From contig CAZCAC010000083.1 in NCBI GenBank assembly GCA_964496575.1, positions 1-38,434 of the forward strand: 38,434 bases of DNA. Reading direction: 5' to 3'. The position numbers and the translations under genes were made by a program. The notes below the pieces were generated by a model. The model did not search any database. It was not told where the DNA came from and saw nothing but the letters and a program-made list of their open reading frames with translations. Below are positions 15,800-23,731 of this stretch, piece by piece; the first letter of the stretch is position 1, and each line of letters starts with the position of its first letter. The stretch is from CAZCAC01 sp964496575. GTDB taxonomy: Bacteria > Planctomycetota > UBA1135 > GCA-002686595.

Positions 15800-17524
15800 A
15801 TGATAGCTCCCCGCTCATCCCTTCTCTGTCTCTTCCTCGGCACGGCAGCCATGGGCCCGGCGACGGGCTTGCCGACGGGGGATACGCGCGGCTGGACTCA
15901 GGTGGCGAAGCTGTTTCCCGACGACGCGACGGACGCCGACTGGTTCGGTGCATCCGTTTCCCTCTCGGGTAACACGGCGTTGATCGGAGCTCCCTACAAG
16001 CCGGTCGGATTCTCGAGCCTGGGCTCGGCCAGTGTCTACGTGAAGTCCTCGGGGGACTGGATTCTCCAGGCGGAGCTCTCTCCGGATGACGCGGGCTGGC
16101 AGGACGAGTTCGGCCAATCCGTGTCCATCGACGGGGACCGGTTCGTGGCCGGGGCTCCGGGTGACGATGACGGCGGGGATGGATCGGGCTCCGCCTACGT
16201 CTTCGTGCGATCGGGGACGGACTGGCTGCAGGCAGCCAAGCTCACCGCCTCGGATCCCACAGTGGGCAAGGAGCTGGGATCTTCCGTGTTCATCCGCGGC
16301 GGCACGGTCATCCTGGGTGCTCCCCAGGACCACGTCGGGGCGAGCTGGGCCGGTTCCGCGTACGTGTTCGTTCGAACGAGCTCGGGCTGGGTCCAGGAGG
16401 CCAGGCTCACGGCCGATGTTCCCAGGTACCACGCTCGGTTCGGCAATTCCGTGACGTTCGACGAAGACACGGCGGTGATCGGCGCGCGCGGCGATCCACA
16501 CGCTGGGCCGTACTCGGGAGCGGCCTACGTGTTCGTGCGCTCGGGTTCGGGGTGGGTCCAGCAAGCCAAGCTCACCAGGATCGGCGCTGGCGCAAATGAA
16601 GGCTTCGGCGCGTCCGTCTCGCTGTCCGGCGACACGGCGCTGATCGGGGCTCCGGGCCAGCTAGCCGCGTACGTCTTCTCACGCACGGGTACGACCTGGC
16701 ACCAGGAGGCGGAGCTCATGGGGAGCGACTCCGGTGAGTTCGAGGCATTCGGCAGCTCCGTCGCCGTGACCGGGGGCCGCGCATTGATCGGCTCCTACGC
16801 GCACAGCGGTGCGGGCCCGCGTGCCGGAGCCGCCTACGTATTCGAACGAGAGGGTACGAGCTGGAGCGAGACGGCCAAGCTGGTCGGTGCGGACACCGAC
16901 GCGGAAGACCGGTTCGGCAACTCCGTCGCTCTCGCGGGGAACACGGCGCTGATCGGAGCCTATTTCGATATCACGCTTCCTCCGCCTCCACCCTGGACCG
17001 CCACCGAACAGGGGTCGGCGTACGTGTTCGAGCTCCTCGACCCGCCGGGGATCGACTTCTGCCTCGGTGATCCCGGCAGCGGGACGCCGTGCCCGTGCAA
17101 CAACGACAACGACGGGACGCTGGGAGGGGCGGGCTGTGCCAACGGCGTATTCCTCTCCGGTGCACGGCTCGTCGGCACCGGTGTCGCGAGCGTGACGAAC
17201 GATTCGCTGGTGCTGCGCAGCGTGAACCAGGAACCGGACAACTCCGGGCTCTACTTCCAGGGAACCACCGATCTGTCGCCGGGGATGGTCTGGGGCGATG
17301 GGCTGCGCTGCACCGGTGGTGCCATCCAGCGCTTGCAGGTGCGCTTCGCCGACGCCGCGGGAACGTCCAGTACCACGGTTCCGATCAGTGTCGCTGGCGG
17401 GGTGAGCGCGGGGGAAACGAGGTACTACCAGCTGTGGTACCGCACGATCGTCGACCCGCCGTGCGGGGGCGGGGTCAACGACTTCAACAGCTCCAACGCG
17501 TTCGCGATTACATGGCGGCCGTAG
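15800..17524 (+). CDS. Secreted FG-GAP propeller protein 6, short form
   Basis: The 574-residue protein starts at the ATG at 15800; no strong ribosome-binding site is visible. It is a close copy of gene 5: same signal peptide style, seven blades (FGASVSL, FGQSVSI, LGSSVFI, FGNSVTF, FGASVSL, FGSSVAV, FGNSVAL), the PPPPPWTATEQG linker and the C-terminal module starting at FCLGDPG. Its last 17 bp overlap the 3' end of oleD on the other strand, so the two transcription units meet tail to tail with no intergenic terminator. Confidence 0.83.
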   Translation: MIAPRSSLLCLFLGTAAMGPATGLPTGDTRGWTQVAKLFPDDATDADWFGASVSLSGNTALIGAPYKPVGFSSLGSASVYVKSSGDWILQAELSPDDAGWQDEFGQSVSIDGDRFVAGAPGDDDGGDGSGSAYVFVRSGTDWLQAAKLTASDPTVGKELGSSVFIRGGTVILGAPQDHVGASWAGSAYVFVRTSSGWVQEARLTADVPRYHARFGNSVTFDEDTAVIGARGDPHAGPYSGAAYVFVRSGSGWVQQAKLTRIGAGANEGFGASVSLSGDTALIGAPGQLAAYVFSRTGTTWHQEAELMGSDSGEFEAFGSSVAVTGGRALIGSYAHSGAGPRAGAAYVFEREGTSWSETAKLVGADTDAEDRFGNSVALAGNTALIGAYFDITLPPPPPWTATEQGSAYVFELLDPPGIDFCLGDPGSGTPCPCNNDNDGTLGGAGCANGVFLSGARLVGTGVASVTNDSLVLRSVNQEPDNSGLYFQGTTDLSPGMVWGDGLRCTGGAIQRLQVRFADAAGTSSTTVPISVAGGVSAGETRYYQLWYRTIVDPPCGGGVNDFNSSNAFAITWRP

Positions 17525-18488
17525 TTCGCCGCAGGGCTTCCGCCATGTCGACGGTCGGCTCGTAACCGAAGTCGCACATCGCCGGCCCCATCGAGTAGGA
17601 GTGGGAGGTGGCGAGCTGCGTGGCGACGAAGCGAGTCATCGGGGGTTCGCCGGGGAGGAAGAACCCGCGCCAGAGGCCCTCGAGCACGGCCCCGAGCGAA
17701 TAGGCAACGCGGAGCGAGAGCTTACGCTTCACCGGTGGGATCTCCAGTGACGCCAGCAGGTCGTCGATCCAGCGCCAGAGCTTCACCGGCTCGCGCTGGC
17801 CGATGAAGTACGCGCGGCCCGCGTGTGGCGCGCCCGGCTCCAGTCGCTCGGCCGCCTGGACGTGCGCGAGCGCGGAGTTCTCGACGTAGCAGAGGGTCAC
17901 CTCGTTCTCGCCGTCGCCGACTCGCGCCAGCCGTCCGGCGCGGGCGCGGGCGATGAGGCGGGGGAGGAGGTGCGGGTCGCCGGGACCGAAGATCAGGTGG
18001 GGGCGCAGCGCGCAGGTCGCGAGGTCGGGACCGTTGGCGGCGAGTACCTCCCGCTCCGCCGCCGCCTTGCTCGCGGGGTAGTGCGCCAGGAACCTCGTCG
18101 CCAGCGGCAGGTCGTTTCCCGCGTTCACGTGGTCGGTGCCGTCGAAGCAGACCGACGGCGAGCTGGTGTGCACCAGCCGCGGCACCCCGGCTGCGCGGCA
18201 GGCGGCGACGGTGTGGCGCGTGCCGACGACGTTGATGCGGTGATAGTCCTCACGCCGGCCCCACACGCCCGCCTTGGCGGCGACGTGGAAGACGACATCT
18301 CGATCCTCCGCCGCGGAGGTCAGCGCGTCGAGGTCGTTCAGGTCGGCGCAGCGGTGCTCGACTCCCAGCTCGGCGAGGTGACAGCGTTCACCACGCGAGA
18401 TCGAGCGCACCTCCCAGTCGCGCTCGCGCAAGAGACGGCACAGCGCCGTGCCGAGGAATCCACCGCCCCCGGTGACCAGCGCCTTCAA
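17508..18488 (-). CDS. oleD: OleD, beta-keto acid reductase of olefin synthesis
   Basis: The 326-residue protein belongs to the extended short-chain dehydrogenase (NAD-dependent epimerase-like) family. TGGGGFLG at residues 6-13 binds NADP(H). TSSPS at 108-112 and YPASK (Tyr137, Lys141) form the catalytic set. Segments such as HVAAKAGVWG, VGTRHTVAACRAAGV and ALRPHLIFGPGDPHL are typical of OleD, which reduces the 2-alkyl-3-keto acid made by OleA to the beta-hydroxy acid. Translation starts at a TTG (18488) that overlaps the oleC stop as TTGA, a sign of coupling. It is the last gene of the operon and runs into the opposing propeller gene. A general sterol-dehydrogenase-like epimerase is the alternative, but position beside oleB and oleC makes OleD far more likely. 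Confidence 0.9.
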   Translation of the reverse strand: MKALVTGGGGFLGTALCRLLRERDWEVRSISRGERCHLAELGVEHRCADLNDLDALTSAAEDRDVVFHVAAKAGVWGRREDYHRINVVGTRHTVAACRAAGVPRLVHTSSPSVCFDGTDHVNAGNDLPLATRFLAHYPASKAAAEREVLAANGPDLATCALRPHLIFGPGDPHLLPRLIARARAGRLARVGDGENEVTLCYVENSALAHVQAAERLEPGAPHAGRAYFIGQREPVKLWRWIDDLLASLEIPPVKRKLSLRVAYSLGAVLEGLWRGFFLPGEPPMTRFVATQLATSHSYSMGPAMCDFGYEPTVDMAEALRRTTAAM

Positions 18489-20170
18489 CGAAGCTGCTCC
18501 TCCGCCCAGGCCTTCAGCTGCTCTCGGTGGATCTTGGCGTTGTGGCGCACGTCGACGGGGAACGAGGGATGGAAGAGGATCTCCTCGACCACCCGGGCCG
18601 CCTCGTGCGCCGCGGCGAAGGCGCGCAAGTTCTCGGCCAGGCTCTCGCGCGCGTGCCGGGTTCGCGGATGCTCACCGGGCGCCGCCTCGACGACCAGCAC
18701 CGGTCGTTCCGCGCCGCGCACGCCGACGCCGACCAGCGCCGTGCGGTGCACGCGCGGGTGGGGGTTGAAGACGTTCTCGACCCCGACCGGCATCAGGAGG
18801 CCCGCCGCGGTCTCCAGCCGGTGCGCCTTGCGGCCGCAGAACCACAGTGCTCCCGCCTCGTCGAGGTAGCCGATGTCGCCCATCCGGTGGTAGAGGTCGC
18901 CGCCCACGCAGCGAATCTTGGCCAGGGCGGTGGGGTGTTCCTGGAACTTGTACTCCGGCGTGACCACCGCGCCGCGCACGCAGATCTCACCGAGCTCGCC
19001 CGGCGGCACTTCGGTCGCGTCGTGCCAGTCCACGATCCTCGCCTCGGTGATCTCGATCAGCCGCAGGTCGATCCCCGGCGCCGGACGCCCGACGCAGGTT
19101 CCCGCGCCGCTCTCGGTTCGCGCCCGCGCCGGCCCCAGGATCTCCGCGCCCGAGATCGAGGAGACCGGTAACGACTCGGTGGCGCCGTAGGGTGTGTGCA
19201 CGTCCGCTTCCGGTCCGAGGATCCTGCTGAAACCCTCGACCAGAAAGGGCGGGATCGGCGCGCCGGCGATCAGGACGCGCTTCAGCGTGGGCAGCTGCAC
19301 GCCGTGCTCGAGGCACCACGGGACCACGCGGCGCCAGATCGCCGGCGAGCCGAAGGTGGTGGTCGCGCTCGTCCGCTGGATCGCCTCGACGATTCGCTCG
19401 GGATCGCAGCGCGCGGGTCGGGTCGGGTCGAGCTCGGGGAAGACGCAGGTCATGCGCAGCGCCGGGCTGAACAGCGCGAAGAGCGGGAAGCACGCCGCAT
19501 CGATCTCGCCCGCCTCGAAGCCGTACAGCTCGCGCAGCGCGAGCACCTGGGCGTGGAAGATCCCGTGCGTGTAGGTCACGCCCTTCGGCGGCCCCGTGCT
19601 CCCCGAGGTGAACAGGATGGCGGCCTCGTCATCGCGCGCGGTGTCCTCGAGTAACGGCGCGTCGCTGCTCTCGAGCAGCTCCTCGAGCGGTATCCCACCG
19701 AACAGCCAGCGCCGGCCGACCACGACGGAGAGCTCGACGCTCGCGAATGCCGCGGGGAAGACGCGCTTCAAGGCGTGCGCCAGGGTTATCCCGATGAAGA
19801 CGCACGGCTTCATCCGCTCGACGCAGGAGAGCAGCGAGCGACGCCCCATCCCCGGGTCGATCAGGACCGGCACCGCACCCGCCTTCATCAGCGCGAAGGT
19901 GATCGCGATCAGCTCGAAGCCGGGGCGCACGAACAGGCACACGCGATCGCCGGGCCGGAGTCCGCGCTCGCGCAGACCCCGGGCGATGCGGTTGGAGCGC
20001 GACTCCAGCTCCGCGTAGGTGATCGAGGTCAGCGTGAAGCCGGCGCCCACACCCTTCGCGATCCGGACCGCGTCGCGCTCGGGCTCCTGCGCCGCGAACT
20101 CGGGGAGGAACTGCGCGATGTTGATCCGCTCGGGGAGCGAGGTCTCGTGCTCGGCGGGATCGGCGATCAC
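18485..20170 (-). CDS. oleC: OleC, beta-lactone synthetase (AMP-binding)
   Basis: The start is the GTG at 20170, which overlaps the oleB stop (GTGA). The longer open frame to 20953 reads the other strand logic of oleB and is rejected. The 561-residue protein is an ANL-superfamily enzyme, with the P-loop TSGSTGPPKGVTYTH near residues 188-202, the TPYGATESLPVSS motif, and GDLYHRMGDIGYLDEAG before the small C-terminal domain. In the Ole pathway OleC adenylates the beta-hydroxy acid and closes it to a cis-beta-lactone. The C-terminal lysine region (RHNAKIHRE) keeps the ANL lysine. Start choice, length and neighbours all match OleC; fatty-acid-CoA ligases of similar length are the alternative. Confidence 0.9.
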   Translation of the reverse strand: MIADPAEHETSLPERINIAQFLPEFAAQEPERDAVRIAKGVGAGFTLTSITYAELESRSNRIARGLRERGLRPGDRVCLFVRPGFELIAITFALMKAGAVPVLIDPGMGRRSLLSCVERMKPCVFIGITLAHALKRVFPAAFASVELSVVVGRRWLFGGIPLEELLESSDAPLLEDTARDDEAAILFTSGSTGPPKGVTYTHGIFHAQVLALRELYGFEAGEIDAACFPLFALFSPALRMTCVFPELDPTRPARCDPERIVEAIQRTSATTTFGSPAIWRRVVPWCLEHGVQLPTLKRVLIAGAPIPPFLVEGFSRILGPEADVHTPYGATESLPVSSISGAEILGPARARTESGAGTCVGRPAPGIDLRLIEITEARIVDWHDATEVPPGELGEICVRGAVVTPEYKFQEHPTALAKIRCVGGDLYHRMGDIGYLDEAGALWFCGRKAHRLETAAGLLMPVGVENVFNPHPRVHRTALVGVGVRGAERPVLVVEAAPGEHPRTRHARESLAENLRAFAAAHEAARVVEEILFHPSFPVDVRHNAKIHREQLKAWAEEQLR

Positions 20171-21090
20171 GCCGGTGTCAGGAACTGCTGCAGCCACGGC
20201 AGGATCTCCTCGTGTGCGTCTTCCAGGACGTAGTGGCCCGCGTGCTCTATCCGGTGTACCTCCGCCGCGGGAAAGCGCTCCTGCCACATCTCGCGGAACG
20301 CGGGCGTGAAGCACCAGTCCTTCTCCCCCCAGGCGATGCGCATCGGCATCTCGCGCAGGCTGTCCAGCCCCGCGGCGATCTCCAGCAGCGCCGGATAGCT
20401 CGGATGCTCGGCGCTCATCGGGATGTCGGCGACGAATCGATGAGTGGCGATCCGATTCTTCCAGGAGTCGTAGGGCGCGAGGTATCCGCGCCGCACCTCC
20501 GGCGTCATCCGTTCGTGGTGTTCCAGCGCCATCACGACGGCGGCGCGGGCGAAGGCGTTGAGCCCGCGGACGGCGAGCTCGCCCAGGAGCGGGGTGCGGC
20601 AGACGTTGATCCTCAGCGGGATGCGATCCGCCGGGAACGCCGCGCTGTTCATCACCAGGAAACGGGAGAAGCGGTCGGGGTGCCTCCCCGCGACGCCGAA
20701 GCCGATCGCACCGCCCCAGTCGTGCACGACCAGCGTGATCTCCCGCAGGTCGAGCTCCAGCACCAGCCGCTCGAGGTTGGCGACGTGATCGGCGAGGCGG
20801 AAGCTCCACTCCTGCGGCTTGTCGGAGAGCCCGCAGCCGAGGTGGTCGGGAGCGATCACGCGATGGCTCTCGCGGAACTGGTCGACGACCCGGCGGTAGT
20901 AGAAGGACCACGTCGGGTTGCCGTGCACGCACAGGATCGGGGCGGCGTTGCATGGCCCCTCGTCGATGTAGTGCAGCGACCCGCCCGGGAGCTCGAGGAA
21001 GTGCGGTTGATACGGATACTCCGCGCGAAAGGAGCTGCAGAGCGCGCGCGCCCGCTCGGCTCTCTCATCGGGGGCCGCTACGGGGCTCAC
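20167..21090 (-). CDS. oleB: OleB, beta-lactone decarboxylase (alpha/beta hydrolase)
   Basis: The GTG at 21090 has GGAGGG 8 nt upstream (21099-21104 on the plus strand) and overlaps the stop of the PPTase gene (GTGA). The 307-residue protein is of the haloalkane-dehalogenase type: HGNPTWSFYYR (oxyanion hole, residues 56-66), nucleophile Asp124 in VVHDWGGAIGF, and the catalytic His286 in HAGHYVLED. OleB uses the aspartate to open the beta-lactone and release CO2, giving the cis-olefin. In many bacteria oleB is fused or adjacent to oleC; here it is adjacent and coupled. A free-standing dehalogenase is unlikely given the locus. Confidence 0.9.
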   Translation of the reverse strand: MSPVAAPDERAERARALCSSFRAEYPYQPHFLELPGGSLHYIDEGPCNAAPILCVHGNPTWSFYYRRVVDQFRESHRVIAPDHLGCGLSDKPQEWSFRLADHVANLERLVLELDLREITLVVHDWGGAIGFGVAGRHPDRFSRFLVMNSAAFPADRIPLRINVCRTPLLGELAVRGLNAFARAAVVMALEHHERMTPEVRRGYLAPYDSWKNRIATHRFVADIPMSAEHPSYPALLEIAAGLDSLREMPMRIAWGEKDWCFTPAFREMWQERFPAAEVHRIEHAGHYVLEDAHEEILPWLQQFLTPA

Positions 21091-21716
21091 AGAGAAGTCC
21101 CTCCGGCGTCGCCGGCACCCGTGCTGATCGAGCCCTCGCCCCAGTCCCACGAGATCTCCGCCGTGTCCGCGCCGTCGGCGCAGACCGAGACGTAGTGCTC
21201 CCTCTCGAAGCACTGGAACACGTAGTGGAACTGGTCGCGATGGGAGAGCACCAGCGATCGTGGCGAAGGGACGGCGACCAGGAGGCACTTCGAGAGCTCG
21301 GCGAGGCCGCACCCCGCCTTCTTGAGCACCGCTTCCTTGGCGGACCAGATGCGCGTGAAGTTGGACCAGCGCATCCCGCCGAGCAGGTCGAGCTCGACGG
21401 AGCTCATCGCTGCCTGCACCACGCCCTTGCTGCGGCGCTGGACCTTCTCGACGTCGATACCGACCGGTGAGGGGTAGACGATGCCGCCGACCACGCCGCG
21501 CGTGTGACTGATCGACCAGTGCCAGCCGTCGACCGGCTGCGGAACGCCCTTGTCGTCCTGGGGAAGGTCGTGGAGCGAGAGCCCGAGCCGCCTGGCACTC
21601 TTCAGGCACACGCGACGCGCGGCGCTCCGCTGGTTGGCCACCCGGACAGCGGCGGGGAGGTGATCACCCTGACCGGGAGTCTGGCGCAGGACGGGACAGA
21701 GGTGGGGGTGGATCAC
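21087..21716 (-). CDS. 4'-phosphopantetheinyl transferase, Sfp-like
   Basis: The 209-residue protein starts at a GTG (21716) overlapping the stop of the enoyl reductase gene (GTGA). It contains WSISHTRG at residues 67-74, the metal-binding VGIDVEKV (Asp88, Glu90) and FTRIWSAKEAVLKKAGCGL with the W-S-x-K-E-A signature (Lys127, Glu128). These are the three core motifs of Sfp/AcpT transferases, which load coenzyme-A-derived phosphopantetheine on carrier proteins. Its presence in the operon suggests it activates the ACP at 26656-26928, so the pathway does not rely on the housekeeping AcpS. Confidence 0.88.
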   Translation of the reverse strand: MIHPHLCPVLRQTPGQGDHLPAAVRVANQRSAARRVCLKSARRLGLSLHDLPQDDKGVPQPVDGWHWSISHTRGVVGGIVYPSPVGIDVEKVQRRSKGVVQAAMSSVELDLLGGMRWSNFTRIWSAKEAVLKKAGCGLAELSKCLLVAVPSPRSLVLSHRDQFHYVFQCFEREHYVSVCADGADTAEISWDWGEGSISTGAGDAGGTSL

Positions 21717-22528
21717 TTGTTCGGGCTTCCCGGGGTCGAAGGACGATCGACCAGCTCACGATCGAAGAAGTTCACGCCCATGCCGGCATCGACCACGACG
21801 CCCTGGGCGTTGATCCCCGCGGAGCGCGGACTGAGCAGGAAGAGGGCGGTGCTGGCCACTTCATCGGTGGCCACGCCCCGCTTGCGCAGGGTGGCCGCCT
21901 CGCCGAAGAGGTAGCTGTCGAGGTAGCCGGGGATCCCCGCCGAAGCGGAGGTCTTCAGGAGACCCGCGCGGACCGAGTTGAAGCGCACTTCGCTGAAAGC
22001 GCTGAAGCTCTTGGCGAGGAAGACGACCGACGAGTCGAGGGCGGCCTTGATCGGCGCCATGTAGCCGTAGTTCTCCGCGGCCATCGTCGTGGTCGAGATC
22101 GAGATGGTGACCACCGAGGCGTCGAGCTGGAGATGCTCACGGAGCGCTCGCGAGAGCTGGACCAGCGAGAAGCAGGAGATGTCGAGCGCCTGCAGGAAGT
22201 CCGCGCGCGGCGTCTCGTGGAACGGCTTCATCCCGTCCGCGTAGTTGGCGAAGGCGATCGAGTGGATCAGCCCGTCGAGCTTCCGGCCGTCCGCGCCCAC
22301 CGCAGCCGCCAGGGCATCGATCTCCTCCTCACGCTCGACGTCGCAGAGCAGCACCTCGCGTCCCGCCAGCAGCTTCGCGGTCGAGTCGCGCTGGGCCTCG
22401 TCGCGAACCGAGAAGATCACCTGCGCGCCTTCCGCCTCCAGCTGGCGGGCGATGAACCAGGCGACGCTCTTGCGATTGGCCACGCCGGTGACCAGGAAGG
22501 TCTTGCCCTCGAGTCCGAGCCAGCTCAC
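21713..22528 (-). CDS. FabI-like enoyl-acyl carrier protein reductase, divergent
   Basis: The 271-residue protein starts at a GTG (22528) that overlaps the dehydratase stop. It has the FabI-type nucleotide-binding pattern VTGVANRKSVAW (residues 13-24), the SIAFA segment (90-94) and the Tyr-x6-Lys pair Tyr154/Lys161 in YGYMAPIKAAL. FabI enzymes reduce trans-2-enoyl-ACP with NAD(P)H. The strand before the active site reads SISTTTMAAEN, so the tyrosine that FabI has ten residues before the catalytic one (E. coli Tyr146) is absent. Together with its place in the operon, this suggests altered substrate handling, perhaps selective reduction or isomerisation. A short-chain dehydrogenase acting on another step cannot be excluded. 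Confidence 0.8.
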   Translation of the reverse strand: MSWLGLEGKTFLVTGVANRKSVAWFIARQLEAEGAQVIFSVRDEAQRDSTAKLLAGREVLLCDVEREEEIDALAAAVGADGRKLDGLIHSIAFANYADGMKPFHETPRADFLQALDISCFSLVQLSRALREHLQLDASVVTISISTTTMAAENYGYMAPIKAALDSSVVFLAKSFSAFSEVRFNSVRAGLLKTSASAGIPGYLDSYLFGEAATLRKRGVATDEVASTALFLLSPRSAGINAQGVVVDAGMGVNFFDRELVDRPSTPGSPNK

Positions 22529-23001
22529 CGCGGCGCCTCCACGACGGCCAGAGCGACGACGAAGGAGACGCGCAGGACGGTGCGCCCCTGGCAGGTCACG
22601 GTCGCTTTCAGGTAGCGGGCGCTACTCAGCTTCTCGGTGAGGCTCACCTCGGCGCGAAGGGTGTCGCCGGGCCGGACCATCGACTTGAAGCGGGCGTTCT
22701 CGATCCGCGTCAGCACCGGAACCTCGCCCGGCTCGGGGGTGCCGTCGCCGGACCCGGCGGCGTGCAGCGCGGCGCTCTGGAAGACGAACTCGGAGATCAG
22801 CACCCCGGGGACGATCGGATTCCCCGGGTAGTGGCCGCGGAAGAACTCCGATTCGGGATCGACGTCCCACTCGGTGGTGATGCCGTCGGGCCCGATCGCC
22901 AGCACACGGTCGACGAAGAGGAACGGCGGCCGGTGGGGGATGCGCGCCTCGACGAAGGCTCGCTCCAGGGTCCCGCTGCGCTCTTCTTCGCTACAGTCCA
23001 C
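22525..23001 (-). CDS. FabZ/FabA-like 3-hydroxyacyl-ACP dehydratase
   Basis: The 158-residue hot-dog-fold protein starts at the GTG at 23001 and overlaps the ketoreductase gene by 11 bp. Residues 21-33 read IPHRPPFLFVDRV, and FFRGHYPGNPIVPGVLISE supplies the catalytic His57 and Glu71, spaced 14 apart as in FabZ. It should dehydrate 3-hydroxyacyl-ACP to trans-2-enoyl-ACP. FabA-like isomerising activity cannot be judged from sequence alone. It is one of a complete KS-KR-DH-ER set in this operon. Confidence 0.85.
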   Translation of the reverse strand: MDCSEEERSGTLERAFVEARIPHRPPFLFVDRVLAIGPDGITTEWDVDPESEFFRGHYPGNPIVPGVLISEFVFQSAALHAAGSGDGTPEPGEVPVLTRIENARFKSMVRPGDTLRAEVSLTEKLSSARYLKATVTCQGRTVLRVSFVVALAVVEAPR

Positions 23002-23731
23002 CGGTGACCTCCAGGGTGGTGCCCGTGATGTAGCTCGACTCCTTCGCCGCGAGGAACAGCACGGCGTGGGCGACGTCCTCCGGCTGGCCGAAGCGCTTCA
23101 TCGGCACCGTCTTCTTGTACTGATCGCGCAGCTCCGGCGAGAGGTCCTCGATCAGCTCGGTATCGATGAAGCCCGGCGATACGCAGTTGACGGTGATCTT
23201 GCGCTTGGCCACTTCCTTGCAGAGCGAGCGCATCAGCCCGACCTGCCCCGCCTTCGAGGCGCCATAGTTGCCCTGCCCCTCGAAGCCGGAGCTGCCCGCC
23301 GGCGAGGTGATCAGGACGATGCGGCCGTAGCGGCGCTGCATCATGTTCATCACCGCGTACTTGCTCATGTGGTAGCAGCCGCCGAGGTTGGTGGCGATCA
23401 CCTCGTTCCACTGCTCGGGGCTCATCATTGCCAGCACCGAGTCGCGGCGCAGGCCGGCGTTGTTGACCAGGACCTGGATGCCACCCTCGGCCGCTTCGTC
23501 GAGCCTCTCCCAGAAGGCCTGGACCGCGTCGTGGTTGGCGACGTCGAAGCGGTGCAGGAAGAGACGCTCGGCGTGCTCGCCCGCGTCGTTGCGCAGCGCC
23601 TCGGCGGCGTCCTCGTTCGAGCGATAGGTCGCGTGCACCGTCGCGCCCTCCTCCAGGAAGGCGAGGGCGATCGCCCGTCCGAGCCCGCGCGTGCCGCCGG
23701 TGACGATGGCGCTCTGTCCTTCGAATCTCAC
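22991..23731 (-). CDS. FabG-like 3-ketoacyl-ACP reductase
   Basis: The start is the GTG at 23731, which overlaps the upstream flavoprotein stop (GTGA) and has AGGAGG 7 nt upstream (23739-23744 on the plus strand). A longer reading to 24190 is rejected. The 246-residue classical short-chain dehydrogenase has TGGTRGLG (residues 11-18), NNAG (90-93), Ser143 and Tyr156-x3-Lys160 in NYGASK, and ends in an EVTGGL tail. It should reduce 3-ketoacyl-ACP with NADPH. Its coupling to the dehydratase suggests consecutive steps on the same ACP-bound chain. Confidence 0.86.
   Translation of the reverse strand: MRFEGQSAIVTGGTRGLGRAIALAFLEEGATVHATYRSNEDAAEALRNDAGEHAERLFLHRFDVANHDAVQAFWERLDEAAEGGIQVLVNNAGLRRDSVLAMMSPEQWNEVIATNLGGCYHMSKYAVMNMMQRRYGRIVLITSPAGSSGFEGQGNYGASKAGQVGLMRSLCKEVAKRKITVNCVSPGFIDTELIEDLSPELRDQYKKTVPMKRFGQPEDVAHAVLFLAAKESSYITGTTLEVTGGL

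Noticed and set aside
20171..20953. N-terminal extension of the OleC frame by 261 codons
   Set aside because: It lies inside oleB and reads as arginine/proline-rich low complexity. The GTG at 20170 overlaps the oleB stop and gives the right OleC length.
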